Notes: a model not told the origin generated them from the letters alone. A stretch of DNA of 64,000 nucleotides from Anderseniella sp963700735 (GCA_963700735.1 CAVOYR010000005.1:496001-560000); one strand, 5' to 3'. Positions 34,107-43,867 are shown, numbered from the stretch's first letter. Translations and numbers: made by a program.

Positions 34107-35108
34107 CTAGGTCGGTCCTGATGCGACCACTCTGGTCGCGAGCGGCAGGCCTTTTTCGAAATCACTGAACGCCTGCAGCGTAGTCTGCGCAATATCGCTC
34201 AGCGCGTGATCGGTCAGGTACGCCATGTGCGACGTCACGATGACGTTGGGAAACGTCATCAGGCGACAGAACGCGTCGTCCTGCAGCACGTCGGCGGAAC
34301 GGTCATTGTAGAAGATCGGCCCCTCGTCCTCGTAGACGTCGAACGCGGCGCCGCCGATTTGTCCGCTCTTGATGCCCTCGACAAGCGCCCGTGCGTCGAT
34401 CAGCCCGCCGCGACCGGTATTGACGATCAGCGCGCCGCGTTTCATCCGAGGGATCGTTTCCGTGTTCACCATGTGTTGGGTTTCCTTGATCAGCGGCACG
34501 TTGAACACGACGATGTCACTGTCGCGGGCCAAGTCGGCGATCGAAACGAACTGCGCGATGCCTTTGAGATCGGCACGCTGTTGCATGTCGTGGTACACGA
34601 GCCTGCAGCCGAAACCCGCAAGTGCGTTGAGCACCAAGGTGCCAATCTGGCCGGCGCCGATCACGCCGATGGTCTTGTCCGACAGCCGGGTCCCCGACAA
34701 CCCTGTCAGGTTGAAGTTGAACTCACGGCCCCTCAGATACGCGCGGTGAATCTTACGCGTGAGCGTGAGAACCAGGCCGACGTTGAATTCGGAGATCGAA
34801 TTCGGGGAGTAATGCGGGACGCGCGCCACCGGAAGGGCGTTGCGTTTGGCCGCAGCGAGATCAATCTGGTTGAAGCCCATCGAGCGCGTCACGATCATAC
34901 GACAGCCGTTCACCTTCAGCGACTCGATCACCGCCGCATCGGCGCGGTCGTTGACGTAGATGCAGACCCCTCCACTGCCCATCGCCAAGCGGACGCTGTC
35001 GGCGGTCAGCAACCCCTCGCGGTAGGCGATCTCGTGCCTGTGCTGCCGATTGACTTGGTCCAAACTTCCACGATGGTAGGATCGGGGACTGTATAGCGTG
35101 ATTCGCAC
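34107..35108 (-). CDS. ldhA: D-lactate dehydrogenase-like 2-hydroxyacid dehydrogenase
   Basis: A 333-residue NAD-dependent D-2-hydroxyacid dehydrogenase that would reduce pyruvate to D-lactate. The nucleotide-binding motif GVIGAGQIGTLVL lies at about residues 147-159. Catalytic residues are the Arg in VNTGRGGLID, the Glu in DVYEDEGPIF and the His in TSHMAYLTDHA, the last also diagnostic of the LDH branch. The N-terminus has the family RSMGFNQIDL and VPHYSPNSISEF. It lies 27 bases after the dihydroorotate-dehydrogenase-like gene in the same operon. In context it would recycle NADH during anaerobic pyruvate use. Confidence 0.9.
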   Translation of the reverse strand: MRITLYSPRSYHRGSLDQVNRQHRHEIAYREGLLTADSVRLAMGSGGVCIYVNDRADAAVIESLKVNGCRMIVTRSMGFNQIDLAAAKRNALPVARVPHYSPNSISEFNVGLVLTLTRKIHRAYLRGREFNFNLTGLSGTRLSDKTIGVIGAGQIGTLVLNALAGFGCRLVYHDMQQRADLKGIAQFVSIADLARDSDIVVFNVPLIKETQHMVNTETIPRMKRGALIVNTGRGGLIDARALVEGIKSGQIGGAAFDVYEDEGPIFYNDRSADVLQDDAFCRLMTFPNVIVTSHMAYLTDHALSDIAQTTLQAFSDFEKGLPLATRVVASGPT

Positions 35109-35135
35109 GTTCCTTGCACCTTTCTGTATGCGGGG

Positions 35136-36143
35136 TTATCGCCGCGCGGTGAAGTGACCCGCTGTCTGAATCTGGTAGTACTGCGCCCGCATGAACGCTG
35201 CGGGGTCGGCATGGCGGCGCGAGACCGCGAGCCGGCCCCTGAGCGCATCGATCGAACCGAAGCCGCGGCTGGCCATCCACTCTTGCAGACCGTTCGACAG
35301 CGTTTCGAAGTGACCGGGACCATGTTCGAGCAGCGACGAGGCCGTCGTCACGACGTCGGCCCCCACTAATAGGTACTTCACAACTTCTTCGTGAGTCGAG
35401 ATGCCCGTGCCGGCGGCGAGCGACGCGTTCAGCTTTCCGGAAAGCAGGGCGGTCCACATGAGCGGAAGGCGCATTTCGTAGCGCGTGCTCGGCTCCAGAT
35501 CGGACCTTGCCGTAAGCGTCGCGAGATCGACGTCGGGCTCGAAGAAGCGGCTGAACAGTACGAGGCCATCCGCACCGGCGTCGACCAGTTGCTTCGCCAT
35601 GTTGCCCGGCGAGCTGAAGTAGGGGCCGAGCTTGACCGCCACAGGGATCTTCACGCGCGCCTTGACCGCGCGCAGGACGTCCACGTAGCTCTGCTCGACG
35701 GCTTGCCCGGTTTCCAGAGGGTCCGCCGGCACCCGGTAGACGTTGAGCTCGATGGCACTGGCGCCCGCCTGTTCCAGTTGAACCGCGAAGTCGACCCACC
35801 CTTCGCGCGATGAACCGTTGAGGCTAGCGATGATCGGCACGCCGACGTCGCCCGAAGCGTGGCGCAGCGTCTCGAGATGCGCTTCCAGGACGCCCCGGTC
35901 GTCGGGACTCTCGGGAAAATACGCCGTCGCCTCCGGCTGCGATTCGGCACCTTCTTCCAGCAGGGCCACGTGCCGCAACTCTTCGGCACGCACCTGCTCC
36001 TCGTACACGGATTCCATCACGATGGCGGCGGCACCCGCTTCAGCCAAGCGCCGGATGCCGTCAATGTTGCCGGTCAGTGGCAACGCCGCAGCGACGATCG
36101 GGTGCTTCAACTCGAGCCCGAGATAGCGTATGGTCAGATCCAT
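35136..36143 (-). CDS. Dihydroorotate dehydrogenase-like FMN protein linked to nifJ
   Basis: A 335-residue TIM-barrel flavoprotein of the dihydroorotate dehydrogenase-like family. It begins MDLTIRYLGLELKHPIVAAA, with IIASLNGSSREGW, SAIELNVYRVPADPL, IPVAVKLGPYFSSPGNMAKQ, GADGLVLFSRFFEPD, GTGISTHEEVVKYLLVGADV and VTTASSLLEHG. Members of this subgroup are typically encoded directly after pyruvate:ferredoxin oxidoreductase and are probably not pyrimidine enzymes; the substrate is unknown. Here the remnant of nifJ ends about 40 bases upstream, agreeing with that arrangement. It is the first intact gene of the minus-strand fermentation operon. Confidence 0.87.
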   Translation of the reverse strand: MDLTIRYLGLELKHPIVAAALPLTGNIDGIRRLAEAGAAAIVMESVYEEQVRAEELRHVALLEEGAESQPEATAYFPESPDDRGVLEAHLETLRHASGDVGVPIIASLNGSSREGWVDFAVQLEQAGASAIELNVYRVPADPLETGQAVEQSYVDVLRAVKARVKIPVAVKLGPYFSSPGNMAKQLVDAGADGLVLFSRFFEPDVDLATLTARSDLEPSTRYEMRLPLMWTALLSGKLNASLAAGTGISTHEEVVKYLLVGADVVTTASSLLEHGPGHFETLSNGLQEWMASRGFGSIDALRGRLAVSRRHADPAAFMRAQYYQIQTAGHFTARR

Positions 36144-36183
36144 AGCTGATCTCCATCATGCGGGTGGCAAGCGGACCGTGCCT

Positions 36184-36565
36184 TCATTGCGCGGCATCCT
36201 CCCAGTGCGGCAGGAAGCGGCTGCCGTCGCGGCCGGCCAGATCCTCGTACACTCGGTACTTCTCGTTGACCACGGCCTGGGCCTTCTTGAGCATCTCCGC
36301 GGCGCCTTCCGGGTTTCGTGCGCGTCAGGGTCTTGTAGCGCTGCTCTTGGTACACGTAATCCTCGAGCGGGATCCGAGGCCGCGGCGAGTCGATGCGGAA
36401 TGGGTTCAATCCAGCTTGACGCTGAGTCGGGTCGAAGCGAAACAGCGGCCAGTACCCGCTCGCGACCGCTCGCGCCTGCTGCTTCATGCCGTATCGCATA
36501 TCGATGCCGTGGGCGATGTAGTGCGAGTAGGCGAGAATCAGCGACGGGCCGCGGTAGCGGGACAG
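36184..36565 (-). pseudogene. nifJ: Pyruvate:ferredoxin (flavodoxin) oxidoreductase, C-terminal fragment with a frameshift
   Basis: Reads THLSRYRGPSLILAYSHYIA then HGIDMRYGMKQQARAVASGY and WPLFRFDPTQRQAGLNPFRI, the C-terminal thiamine-diphosphate domain region of the homodimeric enzyme. After YKTLTRT an extra A near 36315 shifts the frame; correcting it gives PEGAAEMLKKAQAVVNEKYR and a natural end at 36184. More than a thousand residues upstream are missing, replaced by repeat R copy 2. The operon therefore lacks its pyruvate-to-acetyl-CoA enzyme at this locus. Confidence 0.85.
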
Positions 36566-36742
36566 GTGCGTCTGCCAACCGGTAGAACGATGCCAACATC
36601 GTCCGGCACGGACTTTTTGGTCGCTCGTCAGGCCCGGCTCCTACAACCCGACAACCAACCGAGACAGAAAATGCTTGGAAAGTCGCTTCGGGCCGTCGTA
36701 ACCTCACAGGAGACCGGTCAAATGGGGAACGCCGGTTTACAA
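36545..36742 (+). repeat. Dispersed repeat R, copy 2
   Basis: Closely matches 13822-14005 (opposite orientation) from GCGGGACAG through CAAATGGGGAACGCCGG. Its left edge is fused to the nifJ fragment; weaker similarity to copy 1 extends slightly into that junction. To the right, up to the PPK2 gene, nothing is recognisable. Confidence 0.7.
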
Positions 36743-36861
36743 ATCAACGAGAAGCTATCGGTTGACCCAAGTCATTGGCCGTCGGGAATTTTCTTGATCC
36801 GCTGTGGTGTACAGACTGGATTTCCAGAAGCTGCACTCTAACCCGTTTGTGAGGCTGTCTA

Positions 36862-37716
36862 ATGGGTTGCTCTGGGTTGAACACTTGGCTCGACAATCTG
36901 AAAGTCCTGCCGGCCAGCGAGCCAGGGTTGCAGGATCGGCAACCCGGTTGCCGCCCTGAGACCATATCGCGTCATGAAGCTGATAAATCGACCGCCGCCG
37001 CGATAGCGGAAATCGACCGGCTCCAGCACCTGCTTTATGCAGGCAACAGCGCTTCACTGCTTATTGTGCTGCAGGGTCTCGATGCAGCGGGCAAGGACGG
37101 AACAATCCGGCATGTCATGACCGGAATGAACCCTCAAGGGGTGCGTGTTGCTGCCTTCAAGCAGCCCTCTACAGAAGAAGCGGCCCACGATTTCCTGTGG
37201 CGTGCGCACCGGGCAGCACCGAGGACCGGTCAGGTCGCCATCTTCAATCGATCGCACTATGAAGACGTTCTGGTCACGAGGGTCCACAAGCTGGTGCCCG
37301 AAAATATCTGGCGGCAGCGATACGATCAGATCAACGAGTTCGAGGCGCTGCTGGCTGCGAGCGGAACGGTCATCCTGAAGTTTTTTCTGCACCTCAGTCC
37401 AGAGGAGCAGCTGAAGCGTTTCAAGAAGCGTTTGGATGATCCAACGCGGCAATGGAAGATCAGCGAAAGCGACTATATCGAACGGGATTTCTGGCCCGAC
37501 TACATCACGGCGTACGAAGAGGCAATTCTCAGAACGTCATCTGAGCAAGCGCCTTGGTATGTCATTCCGTCGGATCACAAGTGGGTGCGCAATCTGGCCG
37601 TGGCTCGGATCATTGCGGATAGGATGGGCGCAATGAATCTCAAGACGCCGTCGGTCAACGTTGACTTGGCTGACATCCGGCGTCGCTTTCACAAATTGCG
37701 GAAACGAAAGAAGTGA
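36862..37716 (+). CDS. ppk2: PPK2 family polyphosphate kinase
   Basis: A 284-residue nucleotide kinase of the PPK2 family, which transfers phosphate between polyphosphate and nucleotides. The Walker A motif is LLIVLQGLDAAGKDGTIRHV at about residues 66-85, and the Walker B-type motif is VAIFNRSHYEDVLVTRVH. The lid region contains FKKRLDDPTRQWKISESDYI, ERDFWPDYITAYEEA and WYVIPSDHKWVRNL. It is of the single-domain PPK2 size; nucleotide preference (ADP, GDP or AMP) cannot be read safely. The ATG at 36862 follows GAGGCTGTCTA. Directly after its stop begins a truncated IS1380 element, yet the Lys/Arg-rich end looks natural. With the Ppx/GppA protein at the left edge it could belong to polyphosphate turnover, but the genes are far apart. 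Confidence 0.92.
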   Translation: MGCSGLNTWLDNLKVLPASEPGLQDRQPGCRPETISRHEADKSTAAAIAEIDRLQHLLYAGNSASLLIVLQGLDAAGKDGTIRHVMTGMNPQGVRVAAFKQPSTEEAAHDFLWRAHRAAPRTGQVAIFNRSHYEDVLVTRVHKLVPENIWRQRYDQINEFEALLAASGTVILKFFLHLSPEEQLKRFKKRLDDPTRQWKISESDYIERDFWPDYITAYEEAILRTSSEQAPWYVIPSDHKWVRNLAVARIIADRMGAMNLKTPSVNVDLADIRRRFHKLRKRKK

Positions 37717-38511
37717 AGTTCTTTCCAACCTTGCGAGAAGGTTCGAGACGGAGCTTCTGGCCAGCGACGATAACTTTGCCGCTTTGGTCAACCTTTCCGG
37801 CATTTGGATCGACCGTGTGCATGACCGCCACCCGCCGAAGAAGATCATTCTCGACATGGACTCCAGTGTCAGTCCGACCCATGGCGAACAAGAGGGCACA
37901 GCCTACAATGGTCACTTTGGCTGCAGCTGCTATCATCCACTATTCCTGTTCAACCAGTTCGGCGATCTGGAACGGTGTTCGCTGCGTGGCGGCAATGTTC
38001 ATAGTGCCCACTGTTGGAGGGATGTTCTGGAACCTGTCGTTGAGCGTTACCGGGAACGGAACCTGCGCTGCTACTTCCGAGGAGACGCTGCATTCGCTTC
38101 GCCAGACATCTACGAGTTCCTGGAGGATGCGGGTTTCCTCTACGCAATTCGCCTTAAGGCCAACAATATTCTCCAAGGGCGCATTGCCCATCTGCTGATC
38201 CGTCCGGTCGGTCGTCCACCAAATCATGTCCGGCACTATTATGCCAACTTCAGCTATAAGGCGGGATCGTGGGACACAAAACGCCGTGTCGTTGCCAAGT
38301 TGGAATGGCATCCCGGCGAATTGTACCCTCGTGTTGGCTTCATCGTCACCAACCTGTCTCGTCCTGCCGAACGGGTTGTCGCCTTCTACAATCATCGTGG
38401 GACAGCGGAGCAGTACATCAAGGAAGGTAAGTACGCCATCAAGTGGACCCGGCTGTTATGCAGCAAGTTCCGCAACAACGAGGTTCGCCTCCAGCTTCAT
38501 ACCCTGGCTTA

Positions 38512-39671
38512 TACCAACCGGCATTGATCAGTACCGATGCGCCCAGTCACGCAAGCCGATGGACATGATCTTCCAGGGCTGGTCGATGAGGTTGTTCCAA
38601 GCCTGACATGATAGGGCGACAATTTCCTCGTAGGAGCGGAAGACCCGATTGGACAGCCAGTTGTCACGCAGGTACTGCCAGACGTTCTCAACCGGATTGA
38701 GTTCCGGCGACTTCGGCGGCAGGAACAGCAGCGTGATGTTGCCGGGGACCTTGAGCTGCTTTGAGGCATGCCACCCAGCCTGGTCGAGGATGAGGACGGC
38801 ATGGGCGCCGATATCGACCTGGGCACTGATCTCGACAAGATGCGCATTCATGGCCTCGGTATCACACCACGGCATCACCAGGCCGGCCCCCTTGCCCCTG
38901 GCCGGGCAGATGGCCCCGAAGATATAGGCTGATGAAGTGCGCTGGTCCTGCGGGGCTGACGGCCTGGTGCCACGTCGGGCCCAGCGCCTGGTGATCTTGT
39001 TCTTTTGCCCTATACGGGCCTCATCCTGCCACCACAGCTCTATCGCGGTGTCGGCCGGCAGGCCACACTGGATGGCGTCGATCTGTTCCGGGAAGGTTTT
39101 TTAAAATGCTCTGCCTGCAGCTCGTTCTGGGCATGATGGTGGGGCCGGGCCGACAGCTTGCGATAGCCCATCGCCTTCAGCATCCGCCCCAACGTGCTTT
39201 CATCGATCGAGATGCGGTATTCCCGGTACACCCACTGGACCAGGTCCTTCAGGCGCCAGCGCACCACCTCGTCAATCGCCGGGATCGGCCCACGCTCAAT
39301 CAGCTCAACTAGCGCCTGCCGCTGTGCCTCGTTCAGCTTCGGCACCCGCCCGGGCGCCTTGCCATCCAGCAGGCCATCGGGACCTCTGGCATTGAACCGC
39401 ACCACCCAGTCACGGATGATCTGCGCCGTGACGCCGCCAACCTCGGCGGCAGCCCGGCGTGAGCCGCCATCATAAATACTCGCCAAGGCCAACAGACGCC
39501 GGGTCTGGTTGGCATCCTTCGATGCCCGGGCCAGAACCCTCATATCCGTGGCAGAGAAGTCAGAGCGAAGGGGTGTCGCAGCAACCATGGCAAACCTCCT
39601 GTTTGCCACATCGAGTCAGACAATCGCTGATTTGCCTACCCACTTGAGTCAGCCACTACGCCGGTTGGTAT
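38512..39671 (-). mobile_element. IS630 family insertion sequence, subtype 2, copy D (complete)
   Basis: A 1160-bp element with ends ATACCAACCGGC and GCCGGTTGGTA (transposase direction), flanked by TA at 38510-38511 and 39672-39673. It lies inside the IS1380 transposase gene. Relatives here are the remnant at 11442, copy E at 55502 and the split remnant F at 55408-57160. Confidence 0.92.
38528..39588 (-). CDS. IS630 family transposase made by -1 frameshifting (copy D)
   Basis: About 353 residues across two frames. The first frame begins MVAATPLRSDFSATDMRVLA after AGGAGGTTTGCC and has the helix-turn-helix AAEVGGVTAQIIRDWVVRF. At CATTTTAAAAAACC (T TTT AAA heptamer) a -1 shift gives HFKKTFPEQIDAIQCGLPAD, then ELWWQDEARIGQKNKITRRW, VLILDQAGWHASKQLK and PPKSPELNPVENVWQYL. 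No other disruption was found, so this is the best candidate for an active subtype 2 source, able also to mobilise the MITE at 23226. Confidence 0.85.
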
Positions 39672-40066
39672 TACAATCTGTGCAACTTCATGCGGACGCT
39701 TGCATTGCCGAAGGAGGTCGAGCACTGGTCGCTGACCACGCTGCGGGAGAAACTGGTCAAGATCGATGCCAAGGTCGTCCACCATGGCCGCTATGTCACG
39801 TTCCAACTGGCCGAGGTAGCCGTACCGGGAAACCTGTTCCGGGAAATCCTGGGCTTGATCAACGATTTGCGACGAAGACCCGTACTGGCGTAGGCCGGGA
39901 GAATTGATGACAAGGTGAAACAGACAGGAAAGGTGCGTCAGGATGGCGGGAATTATCCAGAATTGACATGCAGAACGTCGCTAATTCGTCAAGATCTGAG
40001 GTGTCAGGCGATTGAAGAAAACATATCTTTGCAAGACGGTACGATTTATGCAGAATCACACCAATT

Positions 40067-40321
40067 GTGAAGTTCAAATGGGGGATATCGGTTTATGTGA
40101 TGTGCCGGTCCGGAGGGCGCAGCGCTCTGGCGGTAAACGTGCTTGCCAAGGCGGGTTTTGAGCAAGCCTACAGTATTGTTGATGGCATTGAGGGCGACAT
40201 GGTGAAAGATCCGGGAAATCCTAACCATGGAAAACGAACGAAAAATGGTTGGAAGAACTCTGGATCTCCGTGGACCTATGAAGTCCAGCCCGGACTGCTA
40301 TGGATTTCCGGCAATGAATGA
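40067..40321 (+). pseudogene. Rhodanese-like protein, C-terminal part
   Basis: The frame contains VYVMCRSGGRSALAVNVLAK with the rhodanese active-site Cys loop, then AGFEQAYSIVDGIEGDMVKD and KRTKNGWKNSGSPWTY, the usual end of single-domain periplasmic rhodaneses. The N-terminal half with the signal peptide is missing; the DNA before it is the tail region of the IS1380 remnant. An internal ATG at 40067 exists but would not give a complete domain. Confidence 0.75.
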
Positions 40322-40348
40322 CATTGGCCATAAAACAGAGGTTTTCAC

Positions 40349-41113
40349 ATGATGCGAAATAGCGCCCCTGCCAGAAGGTATGAAAACAATTGCTTCCGAC
40401 AGAAGGCTGGACTGCTAGCTGTGCTTATCGCCGGCATGGTCATTCTGACTGATGCAAGTGTGGTGCTGGCCGCTGAATCAGGCATTAAACCGTTCAAGAT
40501 CGAGCCATTTCCTTTGGCTCAAATTTTCACCTTTATGTTCATTATGATAGGGCCGTTCAAAATAATTGGCCCCTTTTCAAAAATGACAAAGAATGCGGAT
40601 GCCAATTTCGTCCGGCAATTGGCTCTGCGGGCGACACTGTATTCGAGCCTCGCCCTCTTGTTAGCGGCCATATTGGGTGACTTCTTTCTGGCCAGGTATG
40701 GTATTCCGCTGCCAGTTCTAAGTCTTGCTGCTGGCATCATTCTTTTCCTGGTGGCGCTACTGAACATTGTCCGACAGTTCGCGCCTGTTCAGAGTGACAC
40801 TGTCACTGATCCCAAACCTACAATGAGTATGGCGCTGACGCCGCTGGCTTTCCCTACGATCGTTACGCCGTATGGAATAGCAGCGCTAGTCGTTTTCCTA
40901 GCATTCTCTCAAGATCTGCAGGGTCAACTAATGATAGGAGTAGTTGTGTTGGCGATCTTGATTTTGAACCTGATAGTCATGATCCTGACGCCGAAATTTC
41001 CACTACTTCTCGGTACTTTTCTGCAGATTCTCGGCGTTGTTCTTGGGGTAATCCAGGTGGCTCTGGGCCTGCAGATTGCAATTTCCTCGCTGAGGGTTCT
41101 GGAGTTGGTTTGA
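40349..41113 (+). CDS. MarC family integral membrane protein
   Basis: A 254-residue polytopic protein of the MarC family, whose transport role is unproven; it is not in fact a multiple-antibiotic-resistance determinant in E. coli. It has an N-terminal hydrophobic signal-like segment (LLAVLIAGMVILTDASVVLA), then six membrane helices including FTFMFIMIGPFKIIGPFSKM with the family N-terminal Gly-Pro motif, SLAAGIILFLVALLNIVRQF, MALTPLAFPTIVTPYGIAAL and FLQILGVVLGVIQVALGLQI. AGAGG lies upstream of the ATG. The extra cleavable-looking leader is longer than in most MarC proteins. It lies 28 bases after the broken rhodanese gene and may have been its operon partner. Confidence 0.88.
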   Translation: MMRNSAPARRYENNCFRQKAGLLAVLIAGMVILTDASVVLAAESGIKPFKIEPFPLAQIFTFMFIMIGPFKIIGPFSKMTKNADANFVRQLALRATLYSSLALLLAAILGDFFLARYGIPLPVLSLAAGIILFLVALLNIVRQFAPVQSDTVTDPKPTMSMALTPLAFPTIVTPYGIAALVVFLAFSQDLQGQLMIGVVVLAILILNLIVMILTPKFPLLLGTFLQILGVVLGVIQVALGLQIAISSLRVLELV

Positions 41114-41960
41114 GAAGATAGCTTTGTGGGTATGAAATTAAAGCAAGTAAGGCTTTGGTCGTACCTTTCGTACACTCCGTATCCAGAAAATTCTCGGTGC
41201 AAATGAGTATCTGTTGATTTCCACTCAGAATTAACCCGGGTTTTCCATCGAGAACTGACCCGGCTCTGATTATGGACATTGGGTCATTCAGTGGTCAAGG
41301 CATGGGTTGTCTCCTTCTTTGTTCGTGCAGCTGCGGCGGCGCTGGCCTTGAAGCGGAAGCTGTCGTTTCCAGTCTCCAGAATGTGGCAGCGATGGGTGAG
41401 GCGATCGAGGAGCGCGGTGGTCATCTTGGCATCGCCGAAGAAGCTGGCTCATTCGCTGAAGCTGAGGTTGGTGCTAGATTCGCAAACCAAGTGCGACACC
41501 GGGTATATCCGGGATCGCCATGGGAACACATTATGATCACTTCACACTTGAAGCCCGCTGTCAGCTGTTCAGCCTGATGGAGTTGGGGCTTTCGAAGACC
41601 GAGATTGCGCAACGGCTTGGCCGGAACCGCAGCAGTATCTACCGGGAGCTGGGGCGTAACCGACGGGTTGATGGCTACAACCCCATCAGCGCGGAACGCC
41701 GTGCCTGGGCGAGGAAGCTGCGGGGGTCACGCATTGAGCGCTCTACCCACCTTCGCGACTATGTCGAAGACCGCCTTGCCATGGGATGGTCTCCGGAACA
41801 GATCGCCGGGCGGATGGAGCTCGATGAAGTCGACCACACGGTATCGACGGAGTCCATCTACCGGTATGTCTACAGTCCGTGCTCTGATCCCCGAAAACTG
41901 GATCGTTCATAGCTGGAGTTTTCCGCTGTAATTTCCCGGCTGGGAGAAGGAGCGGAAGCG

Positions 41961-42227
41961 ATGAAGGCATCGAAGTTTTCGGACGCCCAGAAGGCGTTCA
42001 TTTTGAAGCAGGGCGATGACGGCGTGCCTGTGGCGGAGATCTGCCGCAAGGCCGGGATCAGCCAGGCGACCTATTTCAACTGGAAGAAGAAGTATGCGGG
42101 CCTGCTGCCTGACGAGATGCGCCGGCTGAAGCAGCTCGAGGACGAGAACAACCGGCTGAAGAAGATCGTGGCGGACCTCACCCTGGACCGGGAGATGCTG
42201 CAGGACGTCATCCGCCGAAAGCTCTGA
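41961..42227 (+). CDS. IS3 family OrfA (IS407-like)
   Basis: An 88-residue protein with a helix-turn-helix (VAEICRKAGISQATYFNWKK) and a leucine-zipper-like helix (LKQLEDENNRLKKIVADLTL), the standard DNA-binding OrfA of IS3 elements. It would be fused to OrfB by frameshifting near its end. It begins with ATG after GGGAGAAGGAGCGG. The frame is intact. Confidence 0.88.
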   Translation: MKASKFSDAQKAFILKQGDDGVPVAEICRKAGISQATYFNWKKKYAGLLPDEMRRLKQLEDENNRLKKIVADLTLDREMLQDVIRRKL

Positions 42228-42228
42228 G

Positions 42229-43064
42229 GCCTGCCCGGAAGCGCAAGCTGGTCGACGGGATGCTGGCAGATTGGGGGATATCGATCAGACGGGCCTGCAA
42301 GGCGCTGAAGTTCGACACCTCGACCTACCACTACAAGTCTCGTCGCACCGGACAGGCCGGTCTGGAACAGACGCATCAGGGAGATCTGCGAGACGCGGGT
42401 GCGCTACGGCTATCGTCGCGTCCATGTGCTGTTGCGCCGTGAAGGATGGATGATCAACATGAAGAAGACGCGCAGGATTTACAACGAGTTGGGCCTGCAG
42501 CTGCGGAACAAGCATCCCAAGCGGCGGGTGAAGGCCAAGCTGCGTGAAGATCGCCAGGAAGCAGCTGGGCCGAACGATGTCTGGGCCATGGATTTTGTCC
42601 ACGACCAGCTGGCAACCGGCAAGAAGCTGCGTATCCTGACGATCGTTGATACGCATTCCCGGTTCTGTCCGGCGACCGATCCACGCTTCACCTATCGCGG
42701 CGAGGACGTTGTGCAGACGCTGGAACGGGTATGCGGCCGCATTGGCTATCCGAAGACGATACGGGTCGACAATGGCAGCGAGTTCATCTCGCGCGATCTC
42801 GACCTGTGGGCCTATGCAAATGACGTCACACTGGACTTCTCACGGCCCGGCAAGCCAACAGACAATGGCTTCATCGAGGCCTTCAACAGCAAGTTCCGGG
42901 CGGAATGTCTGAACGCCCACTGGTTCCTGACCCTTGCGGATGCCCGCGAAAAGATGGAGGATTGGCGTAGAGACTACAACGAGGTTCGACCTCATTCGGC
43001 GATCGGATACAACGTTCCGATCGCACTGCAAAATCCCGGTGACACACCCAGCCCGTCACCGTGA
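42229..43064 (+). pseudogene. IS3 family OrfB transposase with a frameshift
   Basis: The first part reads ALRPARKRKLVDGMLADWGI then ACKALKFDTSTYHYKS. Near 42370 the frame changes and continues RRIREICETRVRYGYRRVHV, PNDVWAMDFVHDQLATG (first Asp), TIRVDNGSEFISRDLDLWAY (second Asp), KPTDNGFIEAFNSKFRAECL (Glu) and HSAIGYNVPIALQ. All catalytic residues are present but the 5' frame is displaced by one base, so no full protein results unless a shift occurs there. Confidence 0.82.
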
Positions 43065-43867
43065 TGACAGCCGGAAAACTCCATAATCCGGCGGTCCAAG
43101 ATTGGGTCTCAGAGCAAACCCCCAAGGACTCTCGTTATGAACGAGGGACGACCGGGGGGCAGGTCATCCGGCAGGCCGCCGCACGGGGCTGCCGCGATAC
43201 CTGGCCCAGCGCAAGTCGAAACGAGGCCGCCGGGTGCGCAACGGCAAGCGGGAGCCGGCCATTCCTGATCGTGTGCCGATCAGTCAACGCCCTGAAAGCG
43301 TTGCTCAAAGATGCGAGTTTGGTCATTGGGAGGGCGATCTCGTGCACTTCCGCCGTCAGCGCGACATCCTGCTCACCCTGCACGAGCGCACCACCCGACT
43401 GACGCTGGTCCGCCGTCTTCACAGCAAGGATGCAGGCGATACTGCCGAGGCCATCGTCACCGAACTGCAAGGCTTGCCCGGCATTGCGCGTCGCAGCATC
43501 ACTCATGACAATGGCGGAGAGTTCGCCCGGCATGAAAAGGTCCGGCAAAAGATCGCCATGCCAGCCTATTTCTGTGACCCTCACAGCCCCTGGCAGCGTG
43601 GCTCCATCGAGAACACCAACGGACGGCTGCGACGTGAGTTACCGCGCAAGACATCGCTGTCCGACTACAGTGATGCAGACCTCGACGACATCGTCTGGAT
43701 GCTCAACTCAACCCCGCGAAAATGTCTCGGCTTCCAGCCCCGAGGCCTTCGCTCAACAACTCGGTGTTGCACTTGAAATATGAATCCAGCGGTGGTTATG
43801 TTGACGCTGGTGCGCTCGTAGAGTTTGCTCAGCAGGTGGAAGAGCAACGCCCCGCCTGAGGCGCTGG

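Larger units (their letters stand above)
37717..39893 (+). pseudogene. IS1380 family transposase, 5'-truncated and split by IS630
   Basis: The catalytic and C-terminal parts of an IS1380 transposase lie at 37725-38511 and 39672-39893. Recognisable blocks are LARRFETELLASDDNFAALV, KKIILDMDSSVSPTHGEQEG (Asp motif), LRCYFRGDAAFASPDIYEFL (Asp motif) and VAFYNHRGTAEQYIKEGKYA (Glu motif). The tail after the insertion is NLCNFMRTLALPKEVEHWSL through YVTFQLAEVAVPGNLF. Removing IS630 copy D and one TA joins CTGGCTTA to CAATCTG, giving the family motif LQLHTLAYNL. The N-terminal third is missing; a matching type of N-terminal piece lies at 49026-49328. The 170 bases after it hold no gene. Confidence 0.88.
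41880..43116 (+). mobile_element. IS3 family insertion sequence (IS407-like group)
   Basis: Ends TGCTCTGATCCCC and, inverted, TGCTCTGAGACCC. It holds orfA and orfB in the usual overlapping arrangement. It is inserted in the IS30 transposase gene between codons for VYSP and the region resuming at 43117. orfB has lost its frame, so this copy is inactive. Confidence 0.87.
41477..43787 (+). mobile_element. IS30 family remnant (copy 4), interrupted by IS3
   Basis: Ends are GATTCGCAAACCAAGTGCGA and, inverted, GATTCATATTTCAAGTGCAA. The transposase starts at 41520 (MGTHYDHFTLEARCQLFSLM, LSKTEIAQRLGRNRSSIYRE, LAMGWSPEQIAGRMELDEVD) and is cut at SIYRYVYSP by the IS3. It resumes at about 43180 with RYLAQRKSKRGRR, FGHWEGDLVHF, ITHDNGGEFARHEKV and RGSIENTNGRLRRELP. 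A loss of about two bases near 43740 shifts the last residues (GFQ to PEAFAQQLGVALEI). It sits inside istB. Confidence 0.85.

Noticed and set aside
33032..35096. Long plus-strand frames opposite pta and ldhA
   Set aside because: They are antisense to well-conserved enzymes and are composed mostly of His, Arg and Asp, with no recognisable motifs.
40349..41113. MarC as an antibiotic-resistance gene
   Set aside because: The family name is historical; no resistance function follows from the sequence.
43117..43784. Independent short IS30-like gene starting at 43234
   Set aside because: It is the 3' half of the IS30 transposase whose 5' half lies at 41520-41879, separated by IS3.
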